In this document: positions 8,907 to 17,501 of the stretch, in pieces
Layout of the letters: every line of letters begins with the position of its first letter
Position numbering within the stretch: position 1 is the first letter of the stretch
Origin: an uncultured Oscillospiraceae bacterium
GTDB taxonomy: Bacteria; Bacillota; Clostridia; Oscillospirales; Acutalibacteraceae
Direction of reading: 5' to 3'
DNA length: 64,000 nt
Assembly: GCA_900541565.1 (NCBI GenBank)
Contig: UQKB01000002.1
Location: 62,001-126,000, forward strand
Program-made: the position numbers and the translations under genes
The notes under the pieces: generated by a model
Told to the model about the DNA's origin: nothing
The model's database searches: none
What the model saw: only the letters and a program-made list of their open reading frames with translations

Positions 8907-9562
8907 TTACTTTTCAAACAGCTCCATAGCCTGCTCCAGGCTTTTATAAATGGCATACGTCAGCTTTTGCATTTCCGGTGTGGGCGGCAGCATATCCGGG
9001 ATCATCACCGGCGCCATCCCCGCACGGTATACAGCCCGTATTCCGTTGTACGAATCCTCAAAGCCGGCACACGCAGCAGGAGAGAGCCCAAGCAGGCTGC
9101 AGGCCTTTAAAAAAATGTCCGGCGCAGGCTTGCCGTTTTGAACCATGTCCCCGTAAACAAACGCATCCATATATTTTGCGATTCCGCACAGGGCAAGCAG
9201 CTTTGACGCGGTCTGCCGGCTTGTAGAGGTGGCAACCGCACAGGCGATCCCCTTTTCTTTCAACAGGGAAAGCAGCGCAAACGCGCCTTTTTTAACGGGC
9301 ACGCCGTTTTTTCTATGTAAGACCAAAACATGGAAAGGTTGCGGGCGCGCAGGTCTTCGTAGCAAAACGCCGCCCCAAACGCGGCTTCATATATTTTTTT
9401 TGTGTCGCTGCTTCTAAGCCCCACTGTCTGCTTAAATAAATCCAGCGAAAGCGTAAAGCCCATTTCGGCCGCGGCCGCTTTGCAAAGCCTGTAGGTCAGG
9501 TATTCTGTGTCCAAAAGCAGGCCGTCCATATCAAAAACAGCGCCTTTCATCTGGTTTTTCAT
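8907..9562 (-). pseudogene. HAD-superfamily hydrolase (beta-phosphoglucomutase-like), single-base frameshift
   Basis: Two overlapping reading frames together make one ordinary HAD phosphatase of about 218 residues. The first carries motif I (FDMDGLLLDTE) and the cap domain up to the phrase SYIEK. The second resumes with NGVPVKKGAF and carries motif II (ATSTS), the GKPAPDIF lysine region and FEDS. The break falls in a run of six A's in the coding strand (minus strand, plus positions about 9307-9312); seven would restore the frame. The gene is either inactivated, rescued by slippage on the A-run, or the base was lost in sequencing or assembly. The intact family dephosphorylates small phosphorylated metabolites or isomerises sugar phosphates. 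The ATG at 9562 was chosen over an upstream TTG. Confidence 0.85.
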
Positions 9563-9582
9563 AAAACCCAATACTCCTTTAA

Positions 9583-9625
9583 AAAATTATACGGGAGCGT
9601 TTTGATCCGTTTAAAACACTCCCGT
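9583..9625 (-). terminator. Terminator after fprA
   Basis: ACGGGAG (9591-9597) pairs with CTCCCGT (9619-9625), with an inner GTTTT/AAAAC pairing. In the minus direction a T-run (ATTTTTTAAAG) follows. It separates fprA from the HAD gene. Confidence 0.75.
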
Positions 9626-9636
9626 TTCATATACTT

Positions 9637-10821
9637 TTATTGCAGCTTCTGTGCAAGCGTGCGCGCCGTCTGCTCGATCGCTTCCAGATCGTGTGCATCG
9701 GGCATAAAGTTTGCGCGTACCGGCTCTTCCACCTGGAACCGCAGCTGCCGCAGACGTTCAGAAACCATGTGGGATGCCTCCCCAGACCATCCAAACGACC
9801 CAAACGCCGCAGCGGGCCTGTTTTTAATATTGATTGCGTCTATACGGGACAGCACATCCCATACGATCTTTGGCGCATCCTTATTGATGGTGGTAGACCC
9901 CACCATAACCACATCGCTTTCCTGTATGGCCTGTGCGCTTTTTTCTGCCGGTGCTGTAACCATATCCAGCAGCTGCGTTTTAACCCCGCAGGCGTTGAGT
10001 GTATCATACGCCTTTTGTGCAAGCAGCTTTGTACAGCCGTAAGCCGAAGCATACAGCACCGCCGCCGTTTTTTCCGTTTTGGGCTGCGGCGTGCTCCACT
10101 TGCGGTAATCCGCCATGCGGTCTTGTATCCCTTTTACAAGCACCGGGCCATGGCTGGGGCATACGGCTTTTAGCTCCAGCCCTTCTATTTTATCCAACCC
10201 GGCAAGCACATACGGCTTAAACGGGCCGAATATTCCGGCGTAATAATAGGCAAACTGCTCCTGGTACTCCTCCCAGTATTTTACACAATCGTCCGTCACC
10301 TGCGGCTCGCAAAAATGACAGCCCAGAAAGTCGCAGGAGAACAGCACCTTGTCTGCGGGGTGGTAGGTCATCATGGAGTCCGGCCAGTGCAGCATGGGCG
10401 CTACCACAAACTTAAGCTTTGTACTGCCAAGGTCCAGCTCCTGTCCATCCTTTACCACCATACAGTTAAATTCCCGGTTGGTGATCGCCGTCAGGTATTT
10501 TTTTGCGGCGGCCGTACACACCACCGTCATGTTGGGGCTTAACTCCAGCAGCTTTAAAACGCTGCCGGAATGATCCAGCTCGGTATGATTCATAATCAGA
10601 TAATCAATTGCGCCTATATCTGTAAGCTGCCCGATATTGTTGAGATATTCGTCAAAATAATCGAGATGTACCGTTTCCACCAGCGCCGTTTTGCGGTCGT
10701 CTATAAAATACGCATTGTAGCTTGTTCCGTATTTGGCTTCCATTACAATATCAAAAACCCGCAAAGAAGGGTTCATTACGCCTACAGAAAAAATATGGTC
10801 TGTAATCCTGTTGACTGCCAT
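9637..10821 (-). CDS. fprA: FprA-type flavodiiron protein (oxygen/NO reductase)
   Basis: Cytoplasmic enzyme that reduces oxygen to water, or NO to N2O, using electrons from rubredoxin. The 394 residues contain a metallo-beta-lactamase-like domain with the diiron ligands in HTELDH (H79, E81, D83, H84), H145, D164 and H224, followed from about residue 250 by a flavodoxin domain for FMN. All iron ligands are present, so it should be active. The rubredoxin gene lies directly upstream on the same strand, the natural electron donor. Together with the rubrerythrin gene at 22.7 kb it forms the oxygen-defence set expected of a strict anaerobe. Confidence 0.96.
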   Translation of the reverse strand: MAVNRITDHIFSVGVMNPSLRVFDIVMEAKYGTSYNAYFIDDRKTALVETVHLDYFDEYLNNIGQLTDIGAIDYLIMNHTELDHSGSVLKLLELSPNMTVVCTAAAKKYLTAITNREFNCMVVKDGQELDLGSTKLKFVVAPMLHWPDSMMTYHPADKVLFSCDFLGCHFCEPQVTDDCVKYWEEYQEQFAYYYAGIFGPFKPYVLAGLDKIEGLELKAVCPSHGPVLVKGIQDRMADYRKWSTPQPKTEKTAAVLYASAYGCTKLLAQKAYDTLNACGVKTQLLDMVTAPAEKSAQAIQESDVVMVGSTTINKDAPKIVWDVLSRIDAINIKNRPAAAFGSFGWSGEASHMVSERLRQLRFQVEEPVRANFMPDAHDLEAIEQTARTLAQKLQ

Positions 10822-10874
10822 TTATGCTTTCACTCCTTAAACGATGCACTTTACCGTATGTATTTTCCGGGACA

Positions 10875-10900
10875 AAAGGGCAGGGAATCCCCCGCCCTTT
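10875..10900 (-). terminator. Hairpin between rubredoxin and fprA
   Basis: AAAGGGC pairs with GCCCTTT, with GGGAATCCC pairing inside. Only a short T-run follows in the minus direction, so it may attenuate rather than stop read-through, giving more rubredoxin than FprA. Confidence 0.55.
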
Positions 10901-10915
10901 GCAGCCCCGCTTGCT

Positions 10916-11074
10916 TTACTGTTTGGAAAACTGGTCTTTCCCTACGCCGCACAGCGGGCAAACCCAATCGTCCGGCAAATCCTCAAAAGCAACGCCTGGC
11001 GCAATCCCGCCTTCTTCGTCGCCGACCGCAGGGTCATAAACCCATCCGCAAACATCGCAAATATACGTATCCAT
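10916..11074 (-). CDS. Rubredoxin
   Basis: 52-residue electron carrier with one iron held by four cysteines. The two knuckles are visible: CDVCGWVY near the N-terminus and [11 protein letters not shown] near the C-terminus, with the aromatic core positions W and Y also present. It passes single electrons in the cytoplasm, most likely to the flavodiiron protein encoded next on the same strand and perhaps to the rubrerythrin. I placed the start at the ATG preceding DTYICDVCG; an in-frame ATG three codons upstream lies too close to the GGAG ribosome site. A promoter (11105-11132) is present, so the gene is first in its unit. Confidence 0.96.
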   Translation of the reverse strand: MDTYICDVCGWVYDPAVGDEEGGIAPGVAFEDLPDDWVCPLCGVGKDQFSKQ

Positions 11075-11104
11075 CCTATGCATCTCCTTTTTATAATTGG
11101 CATT

Positions 11105-11132
11105 ATTATAACATACATATAAGATTTTTCAA
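11105..11132 (-). promoter_or_regulatory. Sigma-A promoter of rubredoxin/fprA
   Basis: TTGAAA (11127-11132), 16 bases, TATAAT (11105-11110). Just upstream is a small perfect palindrome, GTTGCAAATGCAAC (11134-11147), that could be a regulator site or part of the ypeB 3' end. Confidence 0.6.
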
Positions 11133-11160
11133 TGTTGCAAATGCAACTATTTCTATTTTT

Positions 11161-12519
11161 TTACATCGTAAGCACGCCGCCGTCTGATTGCAGTAGGATC
11201 AAGATCTGTTCTTCCAGCCCCGTTTGTGCATTGATATAGACCAGCACGTTGTCTTCCCCTTGCCCTTTACAGGTAAATTCATAGCATAAAACCTCTTTTG
11301 TCCCTCCTGTGGGGATCAGGGCACGTGCCGTTTTCTCCACAGTCAAAAGCGGGCTTACGCTTTCCATCGCCTGCGCCTGGTCCAGAAGGTCCGTCGGGAT
11401 ATCCCGTTTGCTGTGGTTCATTATATAGCCGGATGCGTTAAACGACACAATTTCCCCTGTATCAAGCGCCACGCCCACCTTGATCAGATCGCTGTAACAG
11501 ATTACGTCCGCCTGTGTACAGGCAAAATTGATCGTACAAATATTGCCGGAGGTTACATAATAGCTTTCCTTCATATCTGTAAAGTCGCGCTGCCTTAAAA
11601 ATTGCTGTGCCTTTTCAACCGCCTGCGTAAAATCCAGCTTCTTTTCTGTTGCTTGTGTTGTTTTATACATTTCTTCAATGTATCCGCCCTTGATTGTCAC
11701 TGTAATATATACATCTTCGTTTTTAAAGATATAAGCTGGTATATTCCCCTGCCGCTGGCCCTGATAGGAAAGCGTATTTTTCGGCACGTTTAAAAAAGCC
11801 GCCGCGTTCTTTTGTGCCTCCAGCTTAGAAAAGCTTTCTGTATTTTCCAGCATGCGCGGCTTTTTTTGCTGGACCTGGTCGGCAAACGGCCCGTCATATA
11901 CCAGCGACGGGTAATCTTCAAAGCTTTCATTCAGCTGTGTAAAGCTCTGATCCAGCGTATTTTCCTGTGCCGTATGGCTGACACTTTCCAAATTTCCTCT
12001 GATCGTCTGCGCCTGCCCGATAAAGGTGTCGCCATCGGCGTATCTGGCGGAAATTTCTTCTATCTGCCCGGCAATTTCTTTTGCATAGCTGCTAAGCTTT
12101 TGAAGGCTGTCCTTGTCGTCGTTTGAAAACGCTTGGTCTCTGGACAGCTTTGCTGTAATATACTGTGCAAAATCCCCCACCTGCGCCAGATATTTCTGCA
12201 TGGCGTCCCCCTCGCCGTCAGACAGAGGCAACCGGCTTAGCGCCGCCTTTGCGCCCTGTGCGTCGCTTACAAGCTTTAGCGCAAGCCCATACTGCTGTGT
12301 CTGCGTATTTGCATAGATGCCCTTTGTAAGCGCGGCCTGTAAGTTTGTAAAATAATCGGAAAGCTCGTTGAGCGCCTGCTGGTAACCATATTCTATGGTA
12401 GAACGGTAGCGGGAAACCAGCTGAAACCCTGCGACTGCCGCACCCGTTACCAGAAGCACAACTGCAATTGCAAAGCTTATAACGCGCACTGCCTGCCTTT
12501 TAGACAACTTCCATGTCAT
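11161..12519 (-). CDS. ypeB: Germination protein YpeB
   Basis: Spore protein needed to place or stabilise the cortex-lytic enzyme SleB in the dormant spore of Bacillus and related genera. The 452 residues begin with a basic stretch and a single membrane anchor (about 12-33), followed by a long helical region with an alternating Q/L pattern and two C-terminal PepSY-like domains (about 240-440). YpeB is usually encoded next to sleB; here the upstream neighbours are phoR and phoB and no sleB is in the window. Forespore expression from sigma-G is expected from the family, but I could not define a convincing sigma-G promoter in the 128-base gap before it. Confidence 0.88.
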   Translation of the reverse strand: MTWKLSKRQAVRVISFAIAVVLLVTGAAVAGFQLVSRYRSTIEYGYQQALNELSDYFTNLQAALTKGIYANTQTQQYGLALKLVSDAQGAKAALSRLPLSDGEGDAMQKYLAQVGDFAQYITAKLSRDQAFSNDDKDSLQKLSSYAKEIAGQIEEISARYADGDTFIGQAQTIRGNLESVSHTAQENTLDQSFTQLNESFEDYPSLVYDGPFADQVQQKKPRMLENTESFSKLEAQKNAAAFLNVPKNTLSYQGQRQGNIPAYIFKNEDVYITVTIKGGYIEEMYKTTQATEKKLDFTQAVEKAQQFLRQRDFTDMKESYYVTSGNICTINFACTQADVICYSDLIKVGVALDTGEIVSFNASGYIMNHSKRDIPTDLLDQAQAMESVSPLLTVEKTARALIPTGGTKEVLCYEFTCKGQGEDNVLVYINAQTGLEEQILILLQSDGGVLTM

Positions 12520-12647
12520 ACAAAATATCCCGTTCCTTTTTCTGTAAAGTATAGTGATAGGGTTTCCGCCATTTAAAAATATATACCGTATCTTTTCCCT
12601 AAAGCTATATTAACAGAAAACGCAGTGCAATCGCAAGCTATTTTGTT

Positions 12648-14309
12648 TTAAGCTTGGAACGTGACGGTAATCTCTGTCCCCTTTCCTTCTTCGCTTTTCA
12701 AATGCAGCTGCGCATGATACCGTTCGGCAACATGCTTGACGATCGCAAGTCCCAGGCCTGTACCGCCCGTCTGCTTGGAACGGCTTTTGTCCACCCTGTA
12801 AAACCGCTCAAAAATCCTGCTTTGATGCTCTTTGGGGATTCCAATGCCCGTATCTTTTACGCTCAACACGGTATTTCCGTTGTGCTGCTTAAGCGTAATA
12901 CAGACTTTTCCGCCTTGCCTGTTATAGCGGATTGCATTGTCGCACAAATTGTACACCAGCTCGTAAAGCAGCGCATGCTCCCCCTTTACCTTGCACGGCG
13001 CAAGGTCTGTTTCTATGGTTACGTCATGCTTCTGCGCAGATAGGGAAAGCGTGTCTGCACATTCCTGCACGATCATTTGCAGGTCTGCAAAGCCGCCGTT
13101 TTTGATCTGCGTCGGCTCTTCCTCCAGCTGGGAAAGCTTGATAATATCGCCGATCAACGTAACCAGGCGCCCCGCTTCGCGGTGAATTTTTCCGGCAAAG
13201 GCCTTTACGTCGTCTTCCTTTGCAATGCCGCTTTCTATCATTTCCGCATAGCCGGAAATAGACGTAAGCGGCGTTTTAAGCTCATGGGAAACATTTGCGG
13301 TAAATTCCCTGCGCAGGCGTTCCACCTCTTTTACGCCCGTTACGTCTACAATAATACAGATTACGCCAATTTGCTCCCCGTTTGTATAAACGGGATTTGC
13401 AAGCATTTGCAGCCGCTTTTTATGCACCGTAAACTCTACCGTTCTGTTTTTCCCTTCTGCCGCCTCTGCAATGCATCGGTTGACCTCTTCATTGCGTGAA
13501 AGGCTGATAAAGCTTTTTCCGATCATATCGTCAAATCCGGCGTGCAGCAAATGGATTGCGCTGTCGTTTTGCATCAGCACGTGCTTGTCACGGTCCAGAA
13601 GAATAAAGCCCTCCTCCATATTGGCAATGATGCTATTGACCTTGTCCGTTTCCTGATGGATTTGCTCCACCTGCTCCCGGATCCTCTTGCGCTGTGCTTC
13701 AATCATTCTGGCAAAGGGAACCAGCTCATCATATGCAACCGCGTCGGTATCCTCGGCCATTTTCTCAATTGGTTTTACAATCCCCTTGGTCATCTCCGAC
13801 GCCATTATCAGGCAGATCAACAGGATATACGCACCGATCCCCAATAAAACAGGGATAATCCCCTGAAACACGGAAAACACACTGTCTAACTGTTTGGAAA
13901 CACGCAGAATATCCCCATTGTCCAGCCTTTGCGCGTAGTAATAGGTCACCTTGCCCAACGTTTCGGACTGGCGCGCACTTTCACCCGTGCCGTTTTCCAT
14001 GGCCTGCTGCACTTCCGGCCGGTCCTTGTGGTTTTCCATTTCTTCCTGTACCGCCGCGCTTTCGTACAGCACAGATCCGTCCGGCGCAATCAGCGTAACG
14101 CGGTAAACGTCAGGCAAAAGCGTCTGCTCTGGGATTTCCCCCTGTTGCGTATAGGCCTGGGAAAGTATTTGTCCATAATTTCTAAGATCCTCCTGCGCCT
14201 GGCTGGAAAAAACGGACCAAAACGCAAGCATAGCGCAAACGGCGGTCAAAATGACTGCAACAACGCCTATTACGCATAGCCTGCCTGCTAACTTGCTTTT
14301 CAGCTTCAC
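12648..14309 (-). CDS. phoR: Phosphate-sensing histidine kinase PhoR
   Basis: Membrane sensor kinase partnered with PhoB. The 553 residues show a first membrane helix (about 10-33), an extracytoplasmic segment, a second helix (about 150-172), a linker with HAMP-like character, a PAS domain (about 222-325), then HisKA with the phospho-acceptor H342 in the VSHELKTPLTS box, and an ATPase domain with N (LCDNAIRYN), G1 (DTGIGIP) and G2 (GTGLGLAIVKH) boxes. The start is a GTG three bases after the phoB stop, so it is co-translated. Proximity to pstSCAB-phoU makes phosphate the likely signal, with PhoU and the transporter modulating kinase activity. Confidence 0.93.
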   Translation of the reverse strand: MKLKSKLAGRLCVIGVVAVILTAVCAMLAFWSVFSSQAQEDLRNYGQILSQAYTQQGEIPEQTLLPDVYRVTLIAPDGSVLYESAAVQEEMENHKDRPEVQQAMENGTGESARQSETLGKVTYYYAQRLDNGDILRVSKQLDSVFSVFQGIIPVLLGIGAYILLICLIMASEMTKGIVKPIEKMAEDTDAVAYDELVPFARMIEAQRKRIREQVEQIHQETDKVNSIIANMEEGFILLDRDKHVLMQNDSAIHLLHAGFDDMIGKSFISLSRNEEVNRCIAEAAEGKNRTVEFTVHKKRLQMLANPVYTNGEQIGVICIIVDVTGVKEVERLRREFTANVSHELKTPLTSISGYAEMIESGIAKEDDVKAFAGKIHREAGRLVTLIGDIIKLSQLEEEPTQIKNGGFADLQMIVQECADTLSLSAQKHDVTIETDLAPCKVKGEHALLYELVYNLCDNAIRYNRQGGKVCITLKQHNGNTVLSVKDTGIGIPKEHQSRIFERFYRVDKSRSKQTGGTGLGLAIVKHVAERYHAQLHLKSEEGKGTEITVTFQA

Positions 14310-14312
14310 GCC

Positions 14313-14981
14313 TTATTCCCCCACCTTATATCCTACATGGCGGACGGTTTTTATCAGGTTCCCCGCCTCGCCCAGCTTTTGGCGAAGCGTTTTGATATGC
14401 ATATCTACCGTTCTGCTTTCTCCTTCAAAGTCATAGCCCCATACCTTTTCAAGCAGCCGCTCCCTTGTCAGCGCAATTTCTTTGTTCAAGATCAGGTATT
14501 TAAGCAGCTCATATTCTTTATACGTCAAAATACAGGGTGTACCGTCGACCGTTACGCTATGCTTAAAGTCATCCACAACGATGCTCCCGTACTGCAAAAC
14601 CACCGATTTTTGTTCCTCTTCGCAGCGGCGTAAAAGCGCCTTTACCCTGGAAACCAGCTCCATTACGCCAAACGGCTTTGTAATATAGTCGTCCGCGCCC
14701 ATGTCCAGACCCTTGACCTTATCCAGCTCGCTTGATTTTGCCGTGACCATAATAACAGGCACCTTGCGCGTCTTATCGTTTTGCCGCAGCTTTTGTAAAA
14801 CAGAAAGGCCGTCCTCCTTTGGAAGCATGATATCAAGCAGGACCAGCTTTGGCGTCTTTTCGGCACAAGATTCAAAAAAAACCGTGCTGTCTGCAAAAGC
14901 CCGCACTTCAAACCCACTGTTTTTAAGGGCATAGCTTTCCATTTCCCTGATGTCGCGGTCGTCCTCCACTATATAAATCAC
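14313..14981 (-). CDS. phoB: Phosphate regulon response regulator PhoB
   Basis: OmpR-family activator of phosphate-starvation genes. It has a receiver domain with acidic residues at 6-8, phospho-acceptor D50 and the ITKPFGVMEL lysine motif, then a winged-helix DNA-binding domain. I place the start at the GTG at 14981 because GAGGTG precedes it at normal spacing and the protein then begins MIYIVEDD like its relatives; a GTG three codons upstream overlaps that ribosome site. It is followed immediately by phoR. Direct TTTACA repeats before pstS (19518-19557) are its probable targets. Confidence 0.93.
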   Translation of the reverse strand: MIYIVEDDRDIREMESYALKNSGFEVRAFADSTVFFESCAEKTPKLVLLDIMLPKEDGLSVLQKLRQNDKTRKVPVIMVTAKSSELDKVKGLDMGADDYITKPFGVMELVSRVKALLRRCEEEQKSVVLQYGSIVVDDFKHSVTVDGTPCILTYKEYELLKYLILNKEIALTRERLLEKVWGYDFEGESRTVDMHIKTLRQKLGEAGNLIKTVRHVGYKVGE

Positions 14982-15062
14982 GCAATTCACCTCATTATAG
15001 TATTATTTTTTTCATTATAGCACAGGAAGTTGTACGATGCAGTAAAAAATAAGTAAAAAACA

Positions 15063-15098
15063 GAAAGCAGGCGCGGGAAAGTCCCTGCGCCTGCTTTC
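15063..15098 (-). terminator. Terminator of the pst-phoU operon
   Basis: GAAAGCAGGCGC (15063-15074) pairs with GCGCCTGCTTTC (15087-15098). In the minus direction a T-rich tail (CTGTTTTTTACTTATTTTTT) follows. It lies between phoU and phoB. Confidence 0.9.
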
Positions 15099-15149
15099 GT
15101 TTTGTAAAAGAGAAACATATCTATGCGTAAGATAAGCAAAAAGCGGTAT

Positions 15150-15854
15150 TTAATCCGGCAGATTCTCCAGCATATCAGAAAAATCCAGCCCGTCGGCATT
15201 TTTTTCGCTTTGACTTCTGTGTGTTCCTGTAATAGAGAAAATGACCCATTCGGCAATGTTGACCGCATGGTCCCCAATACGCTCATAATACTTTGCGGCC
15301 ATCAGCAAATCCAGCGCGCTGCTGCCGGCTTTTGCGTCTTTTCGGATCAAATCGATCAGGTCACTGCGCACAATATTAAACAGGTTATCCACCACGTCGT
15401 CGCTTTCACATACAGAAATTGCCAGATTTACATCGCGCTTGACAAACGCATCCACCCCGGCCGTAACCATTTTTGCGGATGCCTGTGCCATCTTTGCAAT
15501 ATGCTGCGTGCTCATCTGCACCGGGACATCGGCAAGCAGCACTGCCAGCTCAGACAGATCCTCTGCCTGATCCCCTACACGCTCCATATCGGTAATCATC
15601 TTCAGAGCGGCGGAAATTTGCCTTAAATCCTTGGCAACCGGCTGCTGGTGTAAAATCAGCTTGATGCACAGGCTTTCTATATCTTTTTCCTTCTGGTCAA
15701 TCTCTTTTTCATATCCCTTGACCTTTTGCGCTTTTTCAATCTTTTTATTTAAAAGCGCGTCTGTAGCGTATTCAATTGCCGTTTCAATCAACGCGCCCAT
15801 TTCTGTCAGTTCATCGTTTAACCTGCGCAGCTGCAGATCGTAATATTTCCGCAT
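15150..15854 (-). CDS. phoU: Phosphate transport regulator PhoU
   Basis: Cytoplasmic all-helical regulator, 234 residues, made of two similar three-helix bundles. The metal-site motifs ExxxxD appear around E79-D83 in the first half and in the second half near ESDDVVDNLF. It links the state of the PstSCAB transporter to PhoR, damping the phosphate-starvation response when phosphate is plentiful. Its ATG shares one base with the pstB stop, so it is translationally coupled as the last gene of the operon. A strong terminator follows. Confidence 0.95.
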   Translation of the reverse strand: MRKYYDLQLRRLNDELTEMGALIETAIEYATDALLNKKIEKAQKVKGYEKEIDQKEKDIESLCIKLILHQQPVAKDLRQISAALKMITDMERVGDQAEDLSELAVLLADVPVQMSTQHIAKMAQASAKMVTAGVDAFVKRDVNLAISVCESDDVVDNLFNIVRSDLIDLIRKDAKAGSSALDLLMAAKYYERIGDHAVNIAEWVIFSITGTHRSQSEKNADGLDFSDMLENLPD

Positions 15855-16603
15855 TATCCAAACCTCCCTGTGATATAATCCTCTGTTTTTTTGTTTTTGG
15901 GCATAGAGAATATGGTGTCGGTCGTATCATATTCTATCATATCGCCCAGCAGGAAAAACGCCGTCATATCTGAAATACGCAGCGCCTGCTGCATATTATG
16001 TGTAACAATAACAATGGAATACTTCTCTTTCAGTTTTAACGCCAGCTCTTCAATTTTAGATGTGGAAATGGGATCCAGCGCACTGGTGGGTTCATCCATC
16101 AGGAGTACTTCCGGATTAACTGCAAGCGCCCTTGCAATACACAAACGCTGCTGCTGTCCGCCGGACAGTCCCAGAGCACTTTTAGACAGCCTGTCTTTTA
16201 CTTCGTCCCATATTGCGGCGCTTTTCAGCGAATTTTCCACAATTTCATCCAGCTTCTTTTTGGAACGGACCCCGTGCGTTCTGGGTCCAAAGGCAATATT
16301 GTCATAAACCGACATTGGAAACGGGTTTGGCTTTTGAAAAACCATCCCCACACGCTTTCTTAAAATATTGATGTCCATATTTCCATAAATATCCTGTCCG
16401 TCCAGCTTCACGCTGCCTGTGATCTTACAACCCTCCACCAAGTCGTTCATTCTGTTGAGGGTTTTCAGCAAGGTGGATTTACCGCAGCCGGAAGGCCCGA
16501 TAAACGCGGTAATATTCTTTTCCTGTATATCTAAATTGATGTCTTTCAAAGCCTGGAAGCTTCCGTAATACAGATCCAGATTCTTAATATTAAACTTATC
16601 CAT
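15854..16603 (-). CDS. pstB: Phosphate ABC transporter ATPase PstB
   Basis: 249-residue ATPase of the high-affinity phosphate importer. Walker A is GPSGCGKST (36-44), the signature is [15 protein letters not shown], and Walker B is [13 protein letters not shown]. Length and motifs are standard for PstB. It hydrolyses ATP to drive phosphate through PstC and PstA. It lies 34 bases downstream of pstA and overlaps phoU by one base. Confidence 0.97.
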   Translation of the reverse strand: MDKFNIKNLDLYYGSFQALKDINLDIQEKNITAFIGPSGCGKSTLLKTLNRMNDLVEGCKITGSVKLDGQDIYGNMDINILRKRVGMVFQKPNPFPMSVYDNIAFGPRTHGVRSKKKLDEIVENSLKSAAIWDEVKDRLSKSALGLSGGQQQRLCIARALAVNPEVLLMDEPTSALDPISTSKIEELALKLKEKYSIVIVTHNMQQALRISDMTAFFLLGDMIEYDTTDTIFSMPKNKKTEDYITGRFG

Positions 16604-16637
16604 ATTTTTCTTTCATTCCTTTCGGCATCCTACATAT

Positions 16638-17501
16638 TTATTTTGCAATCTTCTTGGCAATAAATGCCGATAACGTATTGATCAGCAAAACTGTAACAAG
16701 CAGTATAACGGCCGTGGCATACGCTTCATTGGTGTGAAGCCCCTCGCTTGACAACGCATACATATGTACAGCCAGCGTACGTCCCGAGGACATCAAATCT
16801 TTCGGCAGCTCTGCTACCGTGCCGGCTGTATAGATCAGCGCCGCCGTTTCGCCCACGATCCTGCCGATCGCAAGGATCACGCCAGCTAAAATTCCAGGTA
16901 TGGCGCTTGGCAGCACCACCCGGAAAACCGTCCGCAGTCTGCCGGCCCCAAGGCCGAAGCTGCCTTCTCTGTAGCTGTCGGGTACGGTCTTAAGCGCTTC
17001 TTCTGTGGTGCGCATGATCAAAGGCAAAATCATAATGGCAAGCGTAAGAGAGCCGGACAGCAAAGAATAGCCCCAGTCGAGCGCCGTTACGAAAAACAGC
17101 ATGCCGAACAGTCCGTACACGATCGACGGTATTCCGGAAAGCGTTTCCGCCGTTGTACGGATCACACCTACAAACTTGTTTCCTCTTTTTGCATATTCCA
17201 CCAGGTAAATTGCAGAAAAAATCCCCAGAGGCGCTGCAATCAGCAACGAAAGCGCTGTCATAATAATGGTATTAACAATGGCCGGCATAAATGACACATT
17301 TTCAGAATTGTATTCCCACGAAAACATTTCCGGCTTAATATTGGGAATACCCATAACTAAGATATAGCCAATCAGGAAAAAAAGCGCGCCCACCGTCAGA
17401 ACAGTTGCGATCACTACAAGCAAATACATCGCAAGCGAAAGCGGCTTTCTTTTATAGGCCATCATTTTCTGCTTAAAGGTTTGTTTATTTACTGCCTTCA
17501 T
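16638..17501 (-). CDS. pstA: Phosphate ABC transporter permease PstA
   Basis: 287-residue inner-membrane permease with about six membrane helices and the MetI-type EAA loop (residues around AEALKTVPDSYREGSFGLGAGRL) that contacts PstB. It forms a channel with PstC. The start codon overlaps the pstC stop by four bases, which indicates translational coupling. Confidence 0.96.
   Translation of the reverse strand: MKAVNKQTFKQKMMAYKRKPLSLAMYLLVVIATVLTVGALFFLIGYILVMGIPNIKPEMFSWEYNSENVSFMPAIVNTIIMTALSLLIAAPLGIFSAIYLVEYAKRGNKFVGVIRTTAETLSGIPSIVYGLFGMLFFVTALDWGYSLLSGSLTLAIMILPLIMRTTEEALKTVPDSYREGSFGLGAGRLRTVFRVVLPSAIPGILAGVILAIGRIVGETAALIYTAGTVAELPKDLMSSGRTLAVHMYALSSEGLHTNEAYATAVILLVTVLLINTLSAFIAKKIAK

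Noticed and set aside
9260..9365. Programmed ribosomal frameshift at AAAAAAC in the HAD gene
   Set aside because: The reading frame is not in the phase needed for tandem slippage on X XXY YYZ, and no stimulatory pseudoknot is apparent; single-base loss in an A-run is simpler.
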